The notes: generated by a model not told the origin, from the sequence alone. A stretch of 64,000 nt of DNA from Acanthochlamys bracteata (GCA_019914995.1 CM034127.1:9610001-9674000); one strand, 5' to 3'. Counted from the first letter of the stretch, positions 12,487 through 25,500 are shown. Program-made: numbers and translations.

Positions 12487-12555
12487 ATCTTGAAGGATTT
12501 TCTGGTTTGGGTCAAGAAAAACCTTGGAGCATGGGGTCCTCTAGTTTTGCAAGTG
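12487..12555 (+). pseudogene. Isolated exon of a TVP38/DedA-type membrane protein gene
   Basis: Directly after an intact acceptor (ATTGACAG) the frame reads ILKDFLVWVKKNLGAWGPLV, then LQ and a possible donor (CAA|GTGTTC). This closely matches the conserved start of plant SNARE-associated/TVP38-like proteins such as At1g03260 (ILKDFLLWVEKDLGPWGPLA, from memory). The following hydrophobic exons, with the family's Pro- and Gly-rich core, were not found in the next several kilobases, and no N-terminal exon is recognisable. It is therefore called a gene fragment. About 370 bp further on is the tail of a transposon-type protein, so the exon may have been carried here. Confidence 0.6.
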
Positions 12556-12928
12556 TTCACTACTCTCATGTTTTTATCTTAGGAATTCTCCACCTTTGTG
12601 TTTACGCATTGTAGCATGTTTTATAATCAGTAAGGAGTATGTATTCTCTATTGAGGCCATTTTTGAGTCTTGTTTCTTAGAAGTTGCTTGTTTTTTAATT
12701 TTGTCAGTTTGTAAATTTATTGCTGCTGGATTATGGAATTTGTAATGTTATAATCTTTAGTTTTTTTATGTTTTACTTCACTATATAATCTTTTATGAGA
12801 TGGTGATTTCTGTAGAATTTTTGTATAAGAGTTTTCAAAAAATAAATAAATACGTTTTAATTGTATTGTTAGACATTATATTCTGTCTACATATAATTAT
12901 ATTTAGATATTATATCCGAATAGGCAAA

Positions 12929-13108
12929 GCTATTTTTTATGCTCTCCAGAAGTTAAAAGGAGATTTCATTGACGATCAAATTGAGCAAGCTTTTGAGCAT
13001 CTAATGCGAGATGACATCAAGGCTCGAATGTTTCTTACAAGAGATGATGAGTCACGAAGAAATTGGATGACATATTTTGTGGCCACTGAATGGAAATCTA
13101 AGTGTTAA
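12929..13108 (+). pseudogene. C-terminal tail of a Myb/SANT-like protein of PIF/Harbinger type (fragment)
   Basis: Open end reading IGKAIFYALQKLKGDFIDDQ, then IEQAFEHLMRDDIKARMFL, a short basic stretch RRNW and a stop. The pattern (AL..L..FDDD, helix, K-A-x-x-FL, then xRRxW) resembles the end of plant Myb/SANT-like proteins, which are often the second protein of PIF/Harbinger DNA transposons or their domesticated L10-interacting-MYB relatives. The DNA-binding part is not seen upstream, nor is a DDE transposase. Assignment is by pattern only. Confidence 0.35.
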
Positions 13109-15128
13109 GTTTATGTTATGCTTTTTGTAAATGTATGTTATGTGAAATATGTTATTTTGAGGTAGGAGATATGGAATATTAGTGTAATACCGTCTGATAT
13201 ATTTTGTGGCATATAATATTTAATGCCAATTGTAATATTAGTGCTTAAAATTATTATATATTTTGTGGTATGTATATTGTAATATAATTATAATATAAAT
13301 ATGATATATTATGTGGTATGTCAAATTGTAATGTCAATTCTGATGTTAGTCTTAGACATGTGTAATATATTTTCTAGCAATGAGTATTGATGATATTACG
13401 TAGTATAAGTTTGATATATTTTATGGCATTTAATATTATATTACTAATTTTTTTATTTGGTTATATTTTGTTATAAATCGTACTTATAAATTTGCTATTT
13501 GTATTGTTATTATTATTATTTAAAAATTATATATTTAAATAATAAGTTTAGTATACAATATATAAATATTTTATTAATTGAGTAGGTTATACAATTATTA
13601 AATTTTATAGAGGGTGTATGATTAAATTTTATCTAAAAAAGAATTAGCTAGATTTATTATTTTTATTTATAATATTATATCATTTTTAATTTAATTTAGT
13701 TCTATTTTCAAATGCAATTGAAACACACAAAATTGAACTTTATTTTTAACTCACTTTCAAAAATAATTAAAACACAAAATCTGAACTCCACTTTCAATCC
13801 ACTTTCAAAATCAATTGAAACACAAAAACTGAACTACAATTCCAACTCATTTTTTACGAAACTCCACTTCTCACTTTTTATTTTCACGAAACTCAGTTAC
13901 AGATATTTGAAACACGCCCTTAATTGGTGTTTTAAAAAAATCAAACATATTTGATGCACCTTGTTTACATCTTCTGTACGAGTGTAGTTTATAGCGTATA
14001 TCCATACTGCTATAGAATGTAGGAAAATCTAATGGATTTGTAATCATTATATGCTCGACACCTTCAGAAAATATGAAGTGAATATAGCTAGGCCCTATGC
14101 TTCGAGGATTAAGGGACTCTCGATTTTATTTCATTTTAACTTTTTCTCAATAAATTTTATATTTTAAAAAAAATTATAAAATTTAAATTATATAAATAAA
14201 ATTATATGTCAAATTTATCTATATATATATATAATTTTTATTATTTTTGAAAATAATAAAAGTTATTTTTCAAAAAATCTCAAACAATTATGTAAGAAAA
14301 ATTTTAAATTTTAAGCACATCAAAACTACAAAATATGTAAGAATTGAACTCATGTGTTATTAGTTTTATATAGTCTCTTCCATACTGTTTCTATTTGCTT
14401 ATTAAAAGTATGAGTAACACTTTTTACTTGATTTTTTGAAAAATAAATTTCTAAAAATGAGTAGAAAATGAATTGTTAGGAAGTAAATTCGTAGGAACAG
14501 ATTTATACAAAAAAATTAACTTTTTAAATTACTTACAGTGAAATAAACAAGTCTTTAGTAAAATAAGTTCACTTAATTTTTTTTGGCATGAATGGTAGAT
14601 TCTTGTTACAAAGCACGATATAACAGTTGGTACTTTCAGTATTTGCGCTACTAAACAAACTATAGTTCAAGTTATAATCGAATATCTAGATGATTCAATT
14701 CACATAAGCATTTCCATATCCTACTTATGCAAGAAATTCGGATGCCAATAGAAATTCCGATACTTTATATGATATCGTATATTTTGTTCTTGTTTGCATG
14801 CTTTCTTTAATAAGTATAACGTATATGTTTTGCAGTTGTTTTTGCTGTATGTAAATGCCCTTATAAATAAATATATCTTTTTTAAAGATAGAGATTTAGA
14901 ATATTTTTCAAAATTACAAAACAAACATCAAAACAAAGAAGCGATGGAAAAAGCTATGAAGTTTAACAGGTACATTTTAAAGAACTCGTATGACCAAAGT
15001 GATACATTCTTTATTAGTTTAACAGGGAGATAAGACCAAACGGGCTACTGTTGCTGAATAATAAATATGACTCCAGTAGTCCAGTGGGTTTAAGATACAT
15101 TTTATTAAACATGGGGATCGTTCGTGTA
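13109..15128. other. AT-rich intergenic region with repeats
   Basis: Contains the 48-bp triple repeat at 13706-13850 inside a possible MITE ending GATATTTGAAACACGCCCT (about 13922), further AT-rich element remains around 14130-14340, and the downstream flank of the MSBP gene. No gene could be supported. Confidence 0.4.
13706..13850. repeat. Three tandem units of about 48 bp
   Basis: Units begin at 13706, 13755 and 13803 with TTTCAAAA/TTTCAAATG, followed by CAATTGAAACACA, an (AC)TGAAC block and a CA(A/C)T-rich end. Units 2 and 3 are the closest to each other. They sit at one end of an AT-rich element whose outer border reads GATATTTGAAACACGCCCT. Confidence 0.7.
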
Positions 15129-17747
15129 TCAATCTTTGGTGCATTCTAAACCAGCAGCTTCTTTTGGCTCTGCACCATTATCTACAGGAATGTCTCTTAC
15201 TACAGCTGAATCACTCCCGTTAGCTTCTGCCTCATGTTCTGCAGGGGTTTCTTTGGTATCACTCTCTGTGGGCAGAGCAGCACTATTCCTTGCACTTTCA
15301 GTCTTCTTAATGGTTCCAATCTTGACGTATTTGCTCATAAATTTGTACTCCCAGTCTTGTAAAGCCTCCAGCTCAAAGGGACCAAGACCAGATATATCTC
15401 CAGTGAGATCCTGCTGTTCAAATGACATCTTTGCTAGGGCCCTACTAGCATCTCTGCCAGCAAACAAGGCGTAGGGGCCACCAGGACCGTAAAACATCCT
15501 ATAACAAAAGATGAGAGCAATGAGGGGAAATGAAATAATACATTTTGGTGTAATCAATAAGGTAATCTGATGATCTCCAACTTCAAGTTGATAATATAAT
15601 CATATTGCAGTGTGTGAAATTTTGATAACAAGATCAAGATTTGGGCGGTTTGGAAGCTCCAAAACCCACCACCTCCACTCATAAGGTACTATCAAGCAGA
15701 GAAGGATCCCTGTAAGACCTAGTGGATGCAGTGCACCCACTGAAATTTGAGGGAAACAAAATTAGGGTATATATATATATGTGATGTAGATTTTTTGCAC
15801 CCACAACAAACTCAACTGTTTGTGATTCAACTCAACTGTTTATATGCCACATCGAGCATTCAACTATTGAACTTTTACCATATAATGTTCCAGTTTGAAA
15901 ATTGAAATTACTTTGATTATTGCAGATGAAATGCTATACAAAGGACTTTTTCTAATTTTATTATATTCATGCATTCCACCCACTGGATAATGCTTCTGGA
16001 TTCGTCCCTGCTATCATGTAAACAGAGTTACAACAATGACTACACATCATCCCGTCAAGTGGGGTAAGCTCTACTAAACAAAGTTAGGAAAGAAAAAGTT
16101 TGAAATGACCATGGAAAACTTTAGCATCAGACATATTTATAATTTCAACAAGACTATTCAACGGAACACAAGTTGGCCACATACATTAAACGTATGAAAA
16201 ATCCTAGTTGACTGCATCCAAGTTTTCTCTAAGACATGATACTTGCATATTAAGATTATGAACAAAGTACTGCTTCAATCTATCACTAGTTCTTTTCCTA
16301 CAACTTATGCTATTATTAGTTTTGTCTTTGGGGTTATTATGACTAAATAGTGTTAACGAGTCTTTCTAAAATATTACAGATGACACTTCTCAATTCAGAA
16401 AAGTTCCAGGACAGTGTGCTACCCTACACCCTGTTGTATAAAATAGGATTTTCTAAATGGGTTAAAGTAGGCTTCTTCCTTTCAGCTCTGCTCATCTCAT
16501 TAACATCTTAAACCTCACACAAATTCATCAAATATTACTATTTCAAACAAGCACTACTTTTTTTTTTTTTTTTTTTTTGCTGCACAGAAGACATCTGTTT
16601 AAAAATTTCAGGAGAAAAGAATCCTATTAGAAACAAGATAGTTGCCGGCAAATATAGGTCGATTTATCATTAGGTTTATATACATTAACTCTTCTAAGTT
16701 CCTTATCTATGTAAAGATTGACCAAAACTATGATACATATTCAAGAAAAAAGAACACCATATAGTAAAGTAGAGCACATGAAATCTTACATACGATGGAC
16801 AAGTAGAGCACATGAGATGAGCTAACAACCGTAGACTTGAACCATCACATCTAGTGGACAATTACGCAAAACCAAAATATTTACAGGCAGGTACCAATCA
16901 ACTAGTACATGAGAACGTGTAACAGACTAACAGAAAAAATATTTAAATGAGGCATGCTGCGGGAGCAACCATAGTTAGTCTCAAGTAGTCTGTAACAGAT
17001 TAATATAATGAAATTAATCGATTCAAGAGTTGCATAAACATAAAGACTTACTGGAAAATATGATAAAACCTGCTCAATGAGACATCGCAGATTTGATCAG
17101 GATTATCTATTAATATGCTCATGAAATGCACAAATCAGAGTATATTCTACGTTCAAACTACAAGACAATGACATCCTACTGGATATATAAAAGATCAAGG
17201 TGTTGTAGAGATCATAGATAATAAATTCCAAAACTGACAAATCACCTCATAGTCAAGAAAACACCATCAATTGACAAAACCTAGTCATAAAATTCCATTT
17301 CAGTTATAATTAAGCATTTCATGGAAGGTTATATAGAGACTTCATAGCTTCCACCAGAAGCAACTAACACCAAATTCACAAGAGAAAAATCAATAGCAAC
17401 CAAACAGGCGAGAGGAGAGGTAAAAAGCCACACCTGCTCTGCGATACATCATAGATCTGCCCTTTAATCGCCATCAGCAGCGGCTTCTTCGGATCAGAAC
17501 CATCATAAGCCTTCAACTCTTCTTCACTAATCTCTCCGAGCTGTACCGGCGGCGGCAACGGCTCAGCTGCTTCAGATTCTCCATTCCTCTTTCTAACAGC
17601 CGCAACAGCCGGAGGACTGAAGAAATCAATGACTAAGTAGTACAACGCGACGGCGATAGCGAGAACGGTGAAGAATGTCGCCGGAGATAAACCGGTGTAG
17701 GATTTGATCGCGTGCTTCAGCGTCTCCCAGAGCTGTGCCACCGCCAT
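15129..17747 (-). CDS. MSBP: Membrane steroid-binding protein (MSBP/MAPR family)
   Basis: Two exons, 17747-17434 and 15498-15129, joined across a 1,935-bp intron within SQSR/MFYG; 227 aa. Plant MSBPs are ER/plasma-membrane proteins with a cytochrome b5-like haem/steroid-binding fold. MSBP1 has been tied to brassinosteroid signalling and to scaffolding lignin P450s. Visible here: one N-terminal membrane anchor (residues 24-43), a Pro-rich linker, then the b5-like domain from about 73 (EISEEELKAYDGSDPKKPL, IKGQIYDVSQSR, MFYGPGGPYALFAGRDASRA, LEALQDWEYKFMSKYVKIG). The tail of about 60 residues is acidic, Ala- and Glu-rich and ends ECTKD. Length fits Arabidopsis MSBP1 (220 aa) and MSBP2. Which paralogue cannot be decided. 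The intron position inside the b5 domain agrees with the frame on both sides. Confidence 0.93.
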
Positions 17748-18502
17748 TAAAAATCGAAATCAATCGAAATTGATTTGGGGGAGGAATTGAATTGATCGAA
17801 AGAAATTCGGGGGTTATTTGGTTCTGGTGACTGGCGGGGATAGGAATCTTCTTCTAGAGAGTGACTGCTGGCTGCTATAGCGGTCGATTATGAAAACATC
17901 AAACAAGAAACAAATCAACGTTTAATTAGCTTATACTGCTATCCAGTAGGAGCCTGCCACGTATGCGGAAATTGATTTTGATTGTGTTATTTTGAACAGG
18001 GAAGAAAGTTTTTTGCAGATGGTTGGAATTTGTTTGGTGCGGAACCGAGCGTAACGCCGCCTTTGGTATTTTTATAAAAGCTTTCAAAAAAAATTTTATT
18101 TATATTTTTTAAATTTTAAAAATATTTATAAAATTTATTACAATTTTAAAAATATTTTAAAATTTTATATATTAAAATATTATTATTATGTATTTTTATT
18201 TTTTTAAGTAAAAAAGACTTTATTTTTTAAATTTAAAACAAAATTTATAAAAACTCTCAGACGTCAATAAGTATTCTTTTCTAAAGGCCTACAACGAAGA
18301 CATTGAGGACCGAAATGGTTGGTGTGAATTTTAGATTTTTTTCTTTTGTTCTCTCCATAAATAGAAGAAAACTAATGTTTGCCATAATATATATACCGGA
18401 GTGTAAAAGTTTCAAGATCATTTCATCCTAGGGCAAGGGGCGAGCATATCGCCAGTAATATAATAGATTTGGTTGAGTAGCAATTTGCCACATCCTAAGT
18501 CT

Positions 18503-19205
18503 TTTGTTTGGATTATAGATAGATATCAGAAATAATAGTGTGGTAAAATATTTTTTCATATCTATCTATATTTTATAATATATTATTAAAATAAAAGATG
18601 AGGAATTATTTTTCATTATTTTTATTGTTCAGTAGTTAAATACATATCAATCAAATTAGTAGGTACATATAACGATAAAAAAAAACAAATTTATTTATTA
18701 TTTTGCCATTTATTTTTTAAATATTTTAATATTTATTTATAATTTAATATTTATTTATTATTTAACATTTTAAAGTTAAAACAATTTTATTTTTTATTAT
18801 AATAATTCAAAATTTTTATATTTAATTAATTTTAATTAGTAGAAAAAATAATAAAATTATAAGATTAGTTTTTATATTTAATAATTGATATAACTTTACA
18901 TTAATATAAAAAAATTTAATTTATATTATTAAAATTTATTTAAAATTATATTAATAAATTAGTTAAAATTATATTAATAAAAATAATATTAATATAAATA
19001 AAAAAAGTATTTCAGTCTTTTATAAAAAATTTACTTTTATTATTCATTTATTTATCTATCTATCTAAAAATAGTTAATTTATTAATTTTATCATATATCT
19101 AAACATCGTAAGATCAATTAACTATCTTTTCATATCCGTTTTTTTATTATTTTTTTTGTTCGTCCTCTTACTCTTATTTGTTATTTATGAATTCAAACAT
19201 ATCCT
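18503..19205. repeat. About 700-bp AT-rich element, family C copy 1
   Basis: Left border TTTGTTTGGATTATAGATAG, right border GAATTCAAACATATCC; the two are imperfect inverted repeats. Inside near 19045 is a CTATCTATCTA block. Read on the minus strand, this part matches the element at about 46763-47440 over ATAGATAGATAAATA and the following AGTAA-TTTTTTTATAAAA stretch. It looks like a non-coding DNA transposon relic. Confidence 0.45.
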
Positions 19206-20602
19206 AAAAGAATTTGCCGAACGCAAGTGTAGTTTAAAGTGAGTTTTTATTTTTTATTGTAAATGAGTTAAGATTAAGGGATTATTTGACCTTTTATTTT
19301 CAAAAAACATTTATTAAATTTTTTCTTTTATATTTTTAATAAATTTTTTATAATAATTTATATAATTTTTTTTAAAATTAAAAATATAAAAAAATTAACG
19401 TGAGATTTTTTATTCAAAAAATTATTATTTTTAAATCAAATTAGTAAATATTTTTTATTTCAGAAAAAAAAATTATATATATTTTTAAACGGATCTTAAA
19501 ATTTTTAGCCAAAAATAAGAATTTAAAGCATACGTAAATATGAAGAGCATAAAAACTCGGGATACACTAGACTGTTCCTACTTCATAGCATTTCGTTGTA
19601 TACTTGCAGAGAGCGTAGAAATATTGCAAACTCTCTTGATGCACGCAGGCTAACAACCTTACACTGTGACTCATAGAAACCCTTACGAATTTTTTGTTAT
19701 GGACAAAATGTTAAAATATACATATAATGCTGCAGATGATGCAGCACATGAAGCTGTCAAATTTGACAACACCTTAATTGGAATTGGAAAAGAAGACGAA
19801 GAGAGAAAAAACTGTTTATTGTCTCCATGAATGTCCAAGTGCTCTTTGTTTCTTTCCTGATTGCTTACAAGCTTTACTAACAACGAAAAGATAATAATAA
19901 AAGTGAAGCTTTTTTAAAATAAAAAATATTTTTTTAAATGAGATTTATTTTTTATATTTTTAAAATATATAATAAAATATTTTATTACGTAAAATTTTTT
20001 TATATTTTTAATTTTTAAATAAAATTTTTAAATAATTATAAAATATATATTAAAAAATATATAATTAAAAATTAAAAAACTATTTTCGTAGTAAGTTAAG
20101 CCATACACGTGCGAATTTTTCTACATCCATACGATAGTTATGACTATCTTATTTGGAATACCTGATAGAAAGATTGAAGGGTCCTTTGAGATTGCTTAAA
20201 AGATAAAACTTTGGACAAAGAAGTTTTTTTAATTTCTTTAAAAGGTAGAGTTATTACTTTTTGATTCAAAAATTATAGATATAATAATTTTATAATGCAT
20301 AATTTATTTAGTCCTTCTAATTAAAAAAAAGAATTTCTAAAATAATCTGTAAGGCTCTTTGAAAAGTAAAATTTTGAAATAAAATAAATTAGTATAAGCA
20401 TTGCCAAACATTTATAATCTTCTTTACTTGTCTGACAGTGATCCTAAAATGGGTTTTTGAAAATTAAGTTTTAAAAAAGAGTTATTTGAAAATGAATTAA
20501 TAAAAATAAATTAGTCAACGTAAACAAAATATCAACATAGTATTCTAGCATGATGAAGTAGACTTTTGGAAAAAGTCACTTTTCCGAAATAAAATATAAG
20601 GA

Positions 20603-20844
20603 ATGTTTGAAAGTAATTATAAAAATATTTTTTTAAAATAATTTTATTATTTTATTTTGAAAATTATTTATATTATTTATAATAATAATTAATAATAAAT
20701 TTAATTATAAATTAATAATAAATTTTATAGTATAAAATTTTTTTATTTTTTAAATTAAAATAAATTTTTTAAAAACTGATAAAAATTTATTGAAAAATAT
20801 ACACTAAAAAAATTAGAAATATATTTTTTCAAAACAATCCCAAA
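20603..20844. repeat. MITE, GGCGTTTGG family (degraded ends)
   Basis: Begins ATGTTTGAAAGTAATTATAA and ends AAACAATCCCAAA, the same terminal pattern as the best copy but with diverged outer bases. The interior is the family's characteristic ATATTTATAAAATTT/TTTAAATTTTT palindromic core. Confidence 0.5.
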
Positions 20845-20850
20845 AGCAAC

Positions 20851-20869
20851 TATATATATATATATATAT
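20851..20869. repeat. (TA)n microsatellite
   Basis: About nine TA units followed by TGTGTGT, just outside a MITE copy. Confidence 0.85.
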
Positions 20870-21114
20870 GTGTGTTAATCAATGCAAATACTAGTTAACA
20901 GTTTGATCACCCAAAAGAAATCATTTTCGCAGTAACACATCCCTTACTATGTTCATAACGAAAAGAGTGCAGAATTTGGGAGAACGAGGCCACTGGCATT
21001 AACCAAATTTTATATAAATTTGATGAGCATAAAGTTTCGACCTGTATATCCTATTACAATCCACAATCAATGAAATGAGCATGAAATTTTTTTTCACTTT
21101 TCAGTAAGTTCTAC

Positions 21115-21370
21115 GGTGCGTTTGACTTAACTTACTGCAAAATAATTTTTTAATTTTTTATAATATATATTTTATATATTTTTTAATATATATTATAAAT
21201 ATTTAAAAATTTTATTTAAAAATTTAAAAAATGTAAAAAATTTTACGTAGTAAGATCTTTTTATTACATATTTTTATTATTTTTTAAAGACAAAAAAATA
21301 AATTTTCTTTTTTAAAAAAATATTTTCTATTTTAAAAAAATTTTATTTCAAAAATGCTATCAAACGCTCC
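21115..21370. repeat. MITE, GGCGTTTGG family (complete copy)
   Basis: A 256-bp element with left end GGTGCGTTTGACTTAACTTA and right end GCTATCAAACGCTCC. The outer bases are inverted repeats. The interior has the family's central TTTTACGTAGTAAGATCTTT and TTTATTAC...TTTTTTAAAG blocks. No coding capacity. Confidence 0.7.
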
Positions 21371-22220
21371 ATAATATATTTTTGACGGTGCTCATAGAAA
21401 TGCTTCTCCATTTCAAAAAATCATCTTATTTTTTAATAAATTTTTATGATAATTAATTTTTTTTAGAATTTAAAAGTATAGATAATTGCATGTAAAGTTA
21501 TTAAAATTATACATATAATTTTTATTATTTTTATATAAATAAATAAATAAATTTATTTTTTAAAATTTTAAAAGTTACTTCAATGAAAAACCCAATTGTC
21601 CACAACTTCAAACCAACTGTTAGTACCATAAAATCGGCCAAGAGTTCTTCTAGTTTTTAATTAATAATCACCTACCACCACCGATAGATATCGGAAAAAT
21701 TCATTCAACCGGGGCAAACCCAACCTTTTTTCGCAATTACGTAATTAAGCATGCATATTTTCTTTAAGTTTAACTTTGCAAGATGACATCTAAATCAAAT
21801 AACAACGAAAAAATTTCAAACGAAGATAAAACTTTTCTATCCATTCTAAACTGATTCCATTGAAATCTCTCTCCATCGAAATTAATGAAGATTGCGAAAG
21901 AAACTACTATTTTACGATATCGAAAAGAAACAAAAAACAACAATGTAAGGTTAATTGTTGATGATATTAAAGAACGACGATTAAGAAGAAGAAGAAGAAA
22001 ATTAATGATGACTTATAAATCGAGTATGAAATTTATTAACAGGAGAGAACCGAAAACTCCGCTGCCAATATATCAAAACATTAACTCCATTAAAATATAA
22101 CATATATACAAACACATACAAGAACAAGTTCATCAAGAACTCTATAATAGAAAAGAAGAGTATATAGAACAAAAGAGATCGAAAACTTTTCCTTGAACTA
22201 TATATATATGATGAATAAGA

Positions 22221-22508
22221 TCAGTTGTGTAATGGATTTGGACCTTGAGGAACAACTCGTTTAGAAACACCATAACGAGGGTTGATATCATCATCACCAT
22301 CTTCTTCTTGATTATAATTAGACGAAGTTTTTTTCTTCGAGAAATAACCGATTGACGGTGAAGATTCTTCAAAATCCTTCGTCATAGTCGTTGGTGATAT
22401 CCGGCAATCTACAAATCGCGGTTGATCATGAAGCGGAAGCAGTACAAGAAGAAGGCATGAAACAAAAACCATTAATGGTTGTGAAGCAAAACTTTGTTTT
22501 CTTCTCAT
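22221..22508 (-). CDS. CLE-family signalling peptide precursor
   Basis: Intronless 95-aa prepropeptide. Residues 1-35 form a secretion signal: basic MRRK start, then a hydrophobic stretch (PLMVFVSCLLLVLLPL). A variable Asp/Glu/Ser-rich middle follows. The last 12 residues, RVVPQGPNPLHN (84-95), are a clear CLE motif directly at the stop codon and preceded by Lys, as in many CLE proproteins. CLE peptides are cut out, hydroxylated at the prolines and act as extracellular ligands for CLV1/BAM-type receptor kinases in meristem, vascular or root control. The motif is nearest the RxVPSGPNPLHx group (CLE9-13 type), with Gln instead of Ser at position 5. The 5' flank carries a TATA-like TATTTAAT at about 22600 and a CT-rich leader. 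It lies alone in MITE-rich DNA. All key motif residues are present. Confidence 0.9.
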   Translation of the reverse strand: MRRKQSFASQPLMVFVSCLLLVLLPLHDQPRFVDCRISPTTMTKDFEESSPSIGYFSKKKTSSNYNQEEDGDDDINPRYGVSKRVVPQGPNPLHN

Positions 22509-25500
22509 TGTTAGGAAAGAAAAGAACAGAACATAAACAAAGAAAGGGGCGAGAGAGAAAGAGAGATTGGTTGTTGGAAGTTATAGTAGTAGTAGAGTAT
22601 TAAATATGTGTTGGAGACCCTTGAAAAGTTGAAACCTGTCTAGAGATTCTCTTTCTCTGAGTTCTTTTAACGCAAGTTTCTTTCTTTCTTTCTTTTTTTC
22701 TTTAAAGGAATTTTTTATGAAAAATTTTATGGACGGTTTTGATGACGAGTGTTTTCGTACTAGTGATAGTGGACCAAAAGATAAGAAAGAGACTACTTGC
22801 ATTTTGTAATTGGTGTGAAATAATTAAAGTCAGACTGGAGTTTGAACTGTTTAAGGGGTGTTTAAAAATCGATAACTTTTTTCGTCACATTTAAAACTTT
22901 TGATAATTTATATATTTTATTTATATAACTAATTCAAAATTTTGCTTTTATATACCGAATTTGAATTTGAATTATTTATTTAAACTTTTCAATATAATTT
23001 TTTAAAGTTTTAATTTATTTTAAAAAATTATTAAAATACAAATTTGAACTCTAATTTTTAATTTATTTTTTAAAAAAATTTACTTTTTATTTTAAAAAAC
23101 TCTCTCAAAGATATTTAACATACGTCCTAAATTTCCGTAGAGCATGGTGAATTTTGAAAGAAATATCAGAAATACTAGAGAATTGTTTTGCCTTTAGAAT
23201 ATGAATATACTTGTCATTGTATTTGACAATAAATTTCGTCACTGTACAGATAGCCTTCCTTTTGCGATTGTGATTAAGAGGCCATTTGGGAGTCACTACA
23301 TTCCAATAATTTTATTTTATTTTATATTTTTTAATAATTTTTTTGTAGATATTACAAATATTTAAAAAATTAAAATATATAGAAAAATTTTATATTATAA
23401 AATTTTATTATTATTTTCTTGAAGTAAAAAAAATTATTTTTTAAAATAGAATAAAAATATTTTTTATTTAAAAATTTTCTATTTTTGAAGAGAGGAAATA
23501 AATCTTTTCAAGAAGAGTTTGTATAGTGATTTGTTAATAAAACTCTTCCACAAGGAGTTAAAATTAAATACTCGTTTGACTAATAAGAGTTCAAATATCA
23601 AGACTCTAAACTTCAATGTTTGTCAAAATTAAACTAACCTATGTGTATTTATATAGCCAAAGTCAAGATAAAACATGCAATCTTTACTAAGCAAGGAGAA
23701 TATAAAGTCTTCATTTATTTTTTCTTAACTTTTTCTGACAAAATCCATTAGCATGCATTGAAGGCAATATTTTATCATCAGCTACGTTTTGCAGTACTTA
23801 AAATACTATTTTCTAAATTTGTAAATATAAATAAATTATATATTATACAGATTATATATAATTTTATTATTTTTTAAAATAAAAAATTAAGCTTATTTTA
23901 AAAATATTAAATACTTTTCATTTAAATTTTTTTATTATAAACATTTTTAATCGTTTCATATAAGAAAATTTATGTAAAAAAATAATTTATTTTAATTCAG
24001 AATAATAAACATTTCCTGTAATTATTGTATTTGCCAAACTGATGTTCCTAGCAAATTCTGAGAGACAACTCACGAGGAAACAAGAGTTGACTTCAAAATT
24101 TTTTCACATTATCAATTAATGGTTCGTCAGCATTGTTGATTTCTCCTAAATTAATTAAACTAGTACGATTCAATAAAACCTAGTGCATATTAAAATCTAA
24201 GTATTAAAAGTTTTAAAATAAAACATGTTGACTGCATTAGTGTTATTCTAATTAAGCTTCTCCTATTTCTTTAACGAACTCATACATTAATTATCTTCTA
24301 ATGCGTTGGTCGCGGCTTTGATTAGACGCCTTAACTGTTTTCTTCACGCTGTCACTCATTCACATTATCATAATCGTAACCTTTTTTTTATCAACATTTG
24401 TTTTATATAATCATATTATTTTGCAAGTCACAATATTAGCTAAGGGTGTATTTTATTTGTCCATAAGTAATCCAAAAATAAATTTTTAAAAAATAAATAT
24501 TTTTATGGATATAAATTTATAAAAGTAAATATAAAAATTATTTCACAAATAATTTTTATGTGAAAAGAGTTAAATTGTGTTCATATAGATAGTTTGGGTT
24601 GTGTTTTTAAAACAAAGTTGGAGACTTTGAATTTATGTAACTTTTGTTTGAAAATTGAACGCGCACAGATGGTCTCTCATGTTTAGAACTTGGACTACAA
24701 AAAGTTTTGCAGTCAAACTCTTGGAAATTATCAAAAAAAATATTTGAAAGCGTATAAAAAAAATTTTTAGTATGGAGTTTATTTTGAAATTAAAAAAAAA
24801 GCTTACTATTTTTTATTTTAAAAAATAATAAAAACAGATATTAAGATTGTGACATATAATTCAGCTGTATTTTTTAATTTTTATAAAAATTTATTAAAAA
24901 CATAAAAAAAGTTTCTAATAAAAATCAGTACCATAAAATATCCTCTTAAGTATTATCTGTTATTGCGGATAGACCATCCCTTATCTTCCATTATTCGACT
25001 TATTCAGATGCTTGTAATTCGATAACATTAAATCAAATCTCTAAACCCACAATAAATGGAATAGCAGTAAATGTTTTTCTTTTATACTTACACGCAAAAC
25101 CTTTCATTAATTTCCTCATGACCCCATTCCAACTATACGACATATAACTATAAAAGAGTAACTTCCCAACAAATTCCATAAATTCTCAGAAGTCATTCAA
25201 CAAATCCTGTTAAAGCTCTCCTTCTTCGGGGTTTGCGTTTGGTGAAGGTACTCACGCTCAGTACATTTCAAATTATTTATGAAATAAAATTTTTTAAAAT
25301 AAAAAATATTTTTATTTTTTTTAAAAACTAAGTTTTACTTTTTTTAAAAAATAAGTTTTATTTTTTTATTTTTAAAAAAAATATATAATAAAAAAATTTC
25401 ATTATGAAAAATATTTATATTTTAAATAAAATTTTTAAATACTTATAAAAAATAAATTAAAATATATATATTAAAAATTAAAAAAAATTAAAAAAAGCTG

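Larger units (their letters stand above)
17748..22220. other. MITE-dense intergenic region
   Basis: The MSBP promoter lies at the left edge. The rest is extremely AT-rich and made largely of overlapping or adjacent small inverted-repeat elements: possible copies at about 18055-18290, 19267-19510 and 19900-20095, plus the bounded ones listed separately. Short open frames here are low-complexity and show no family features. Confidence 0.5.
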
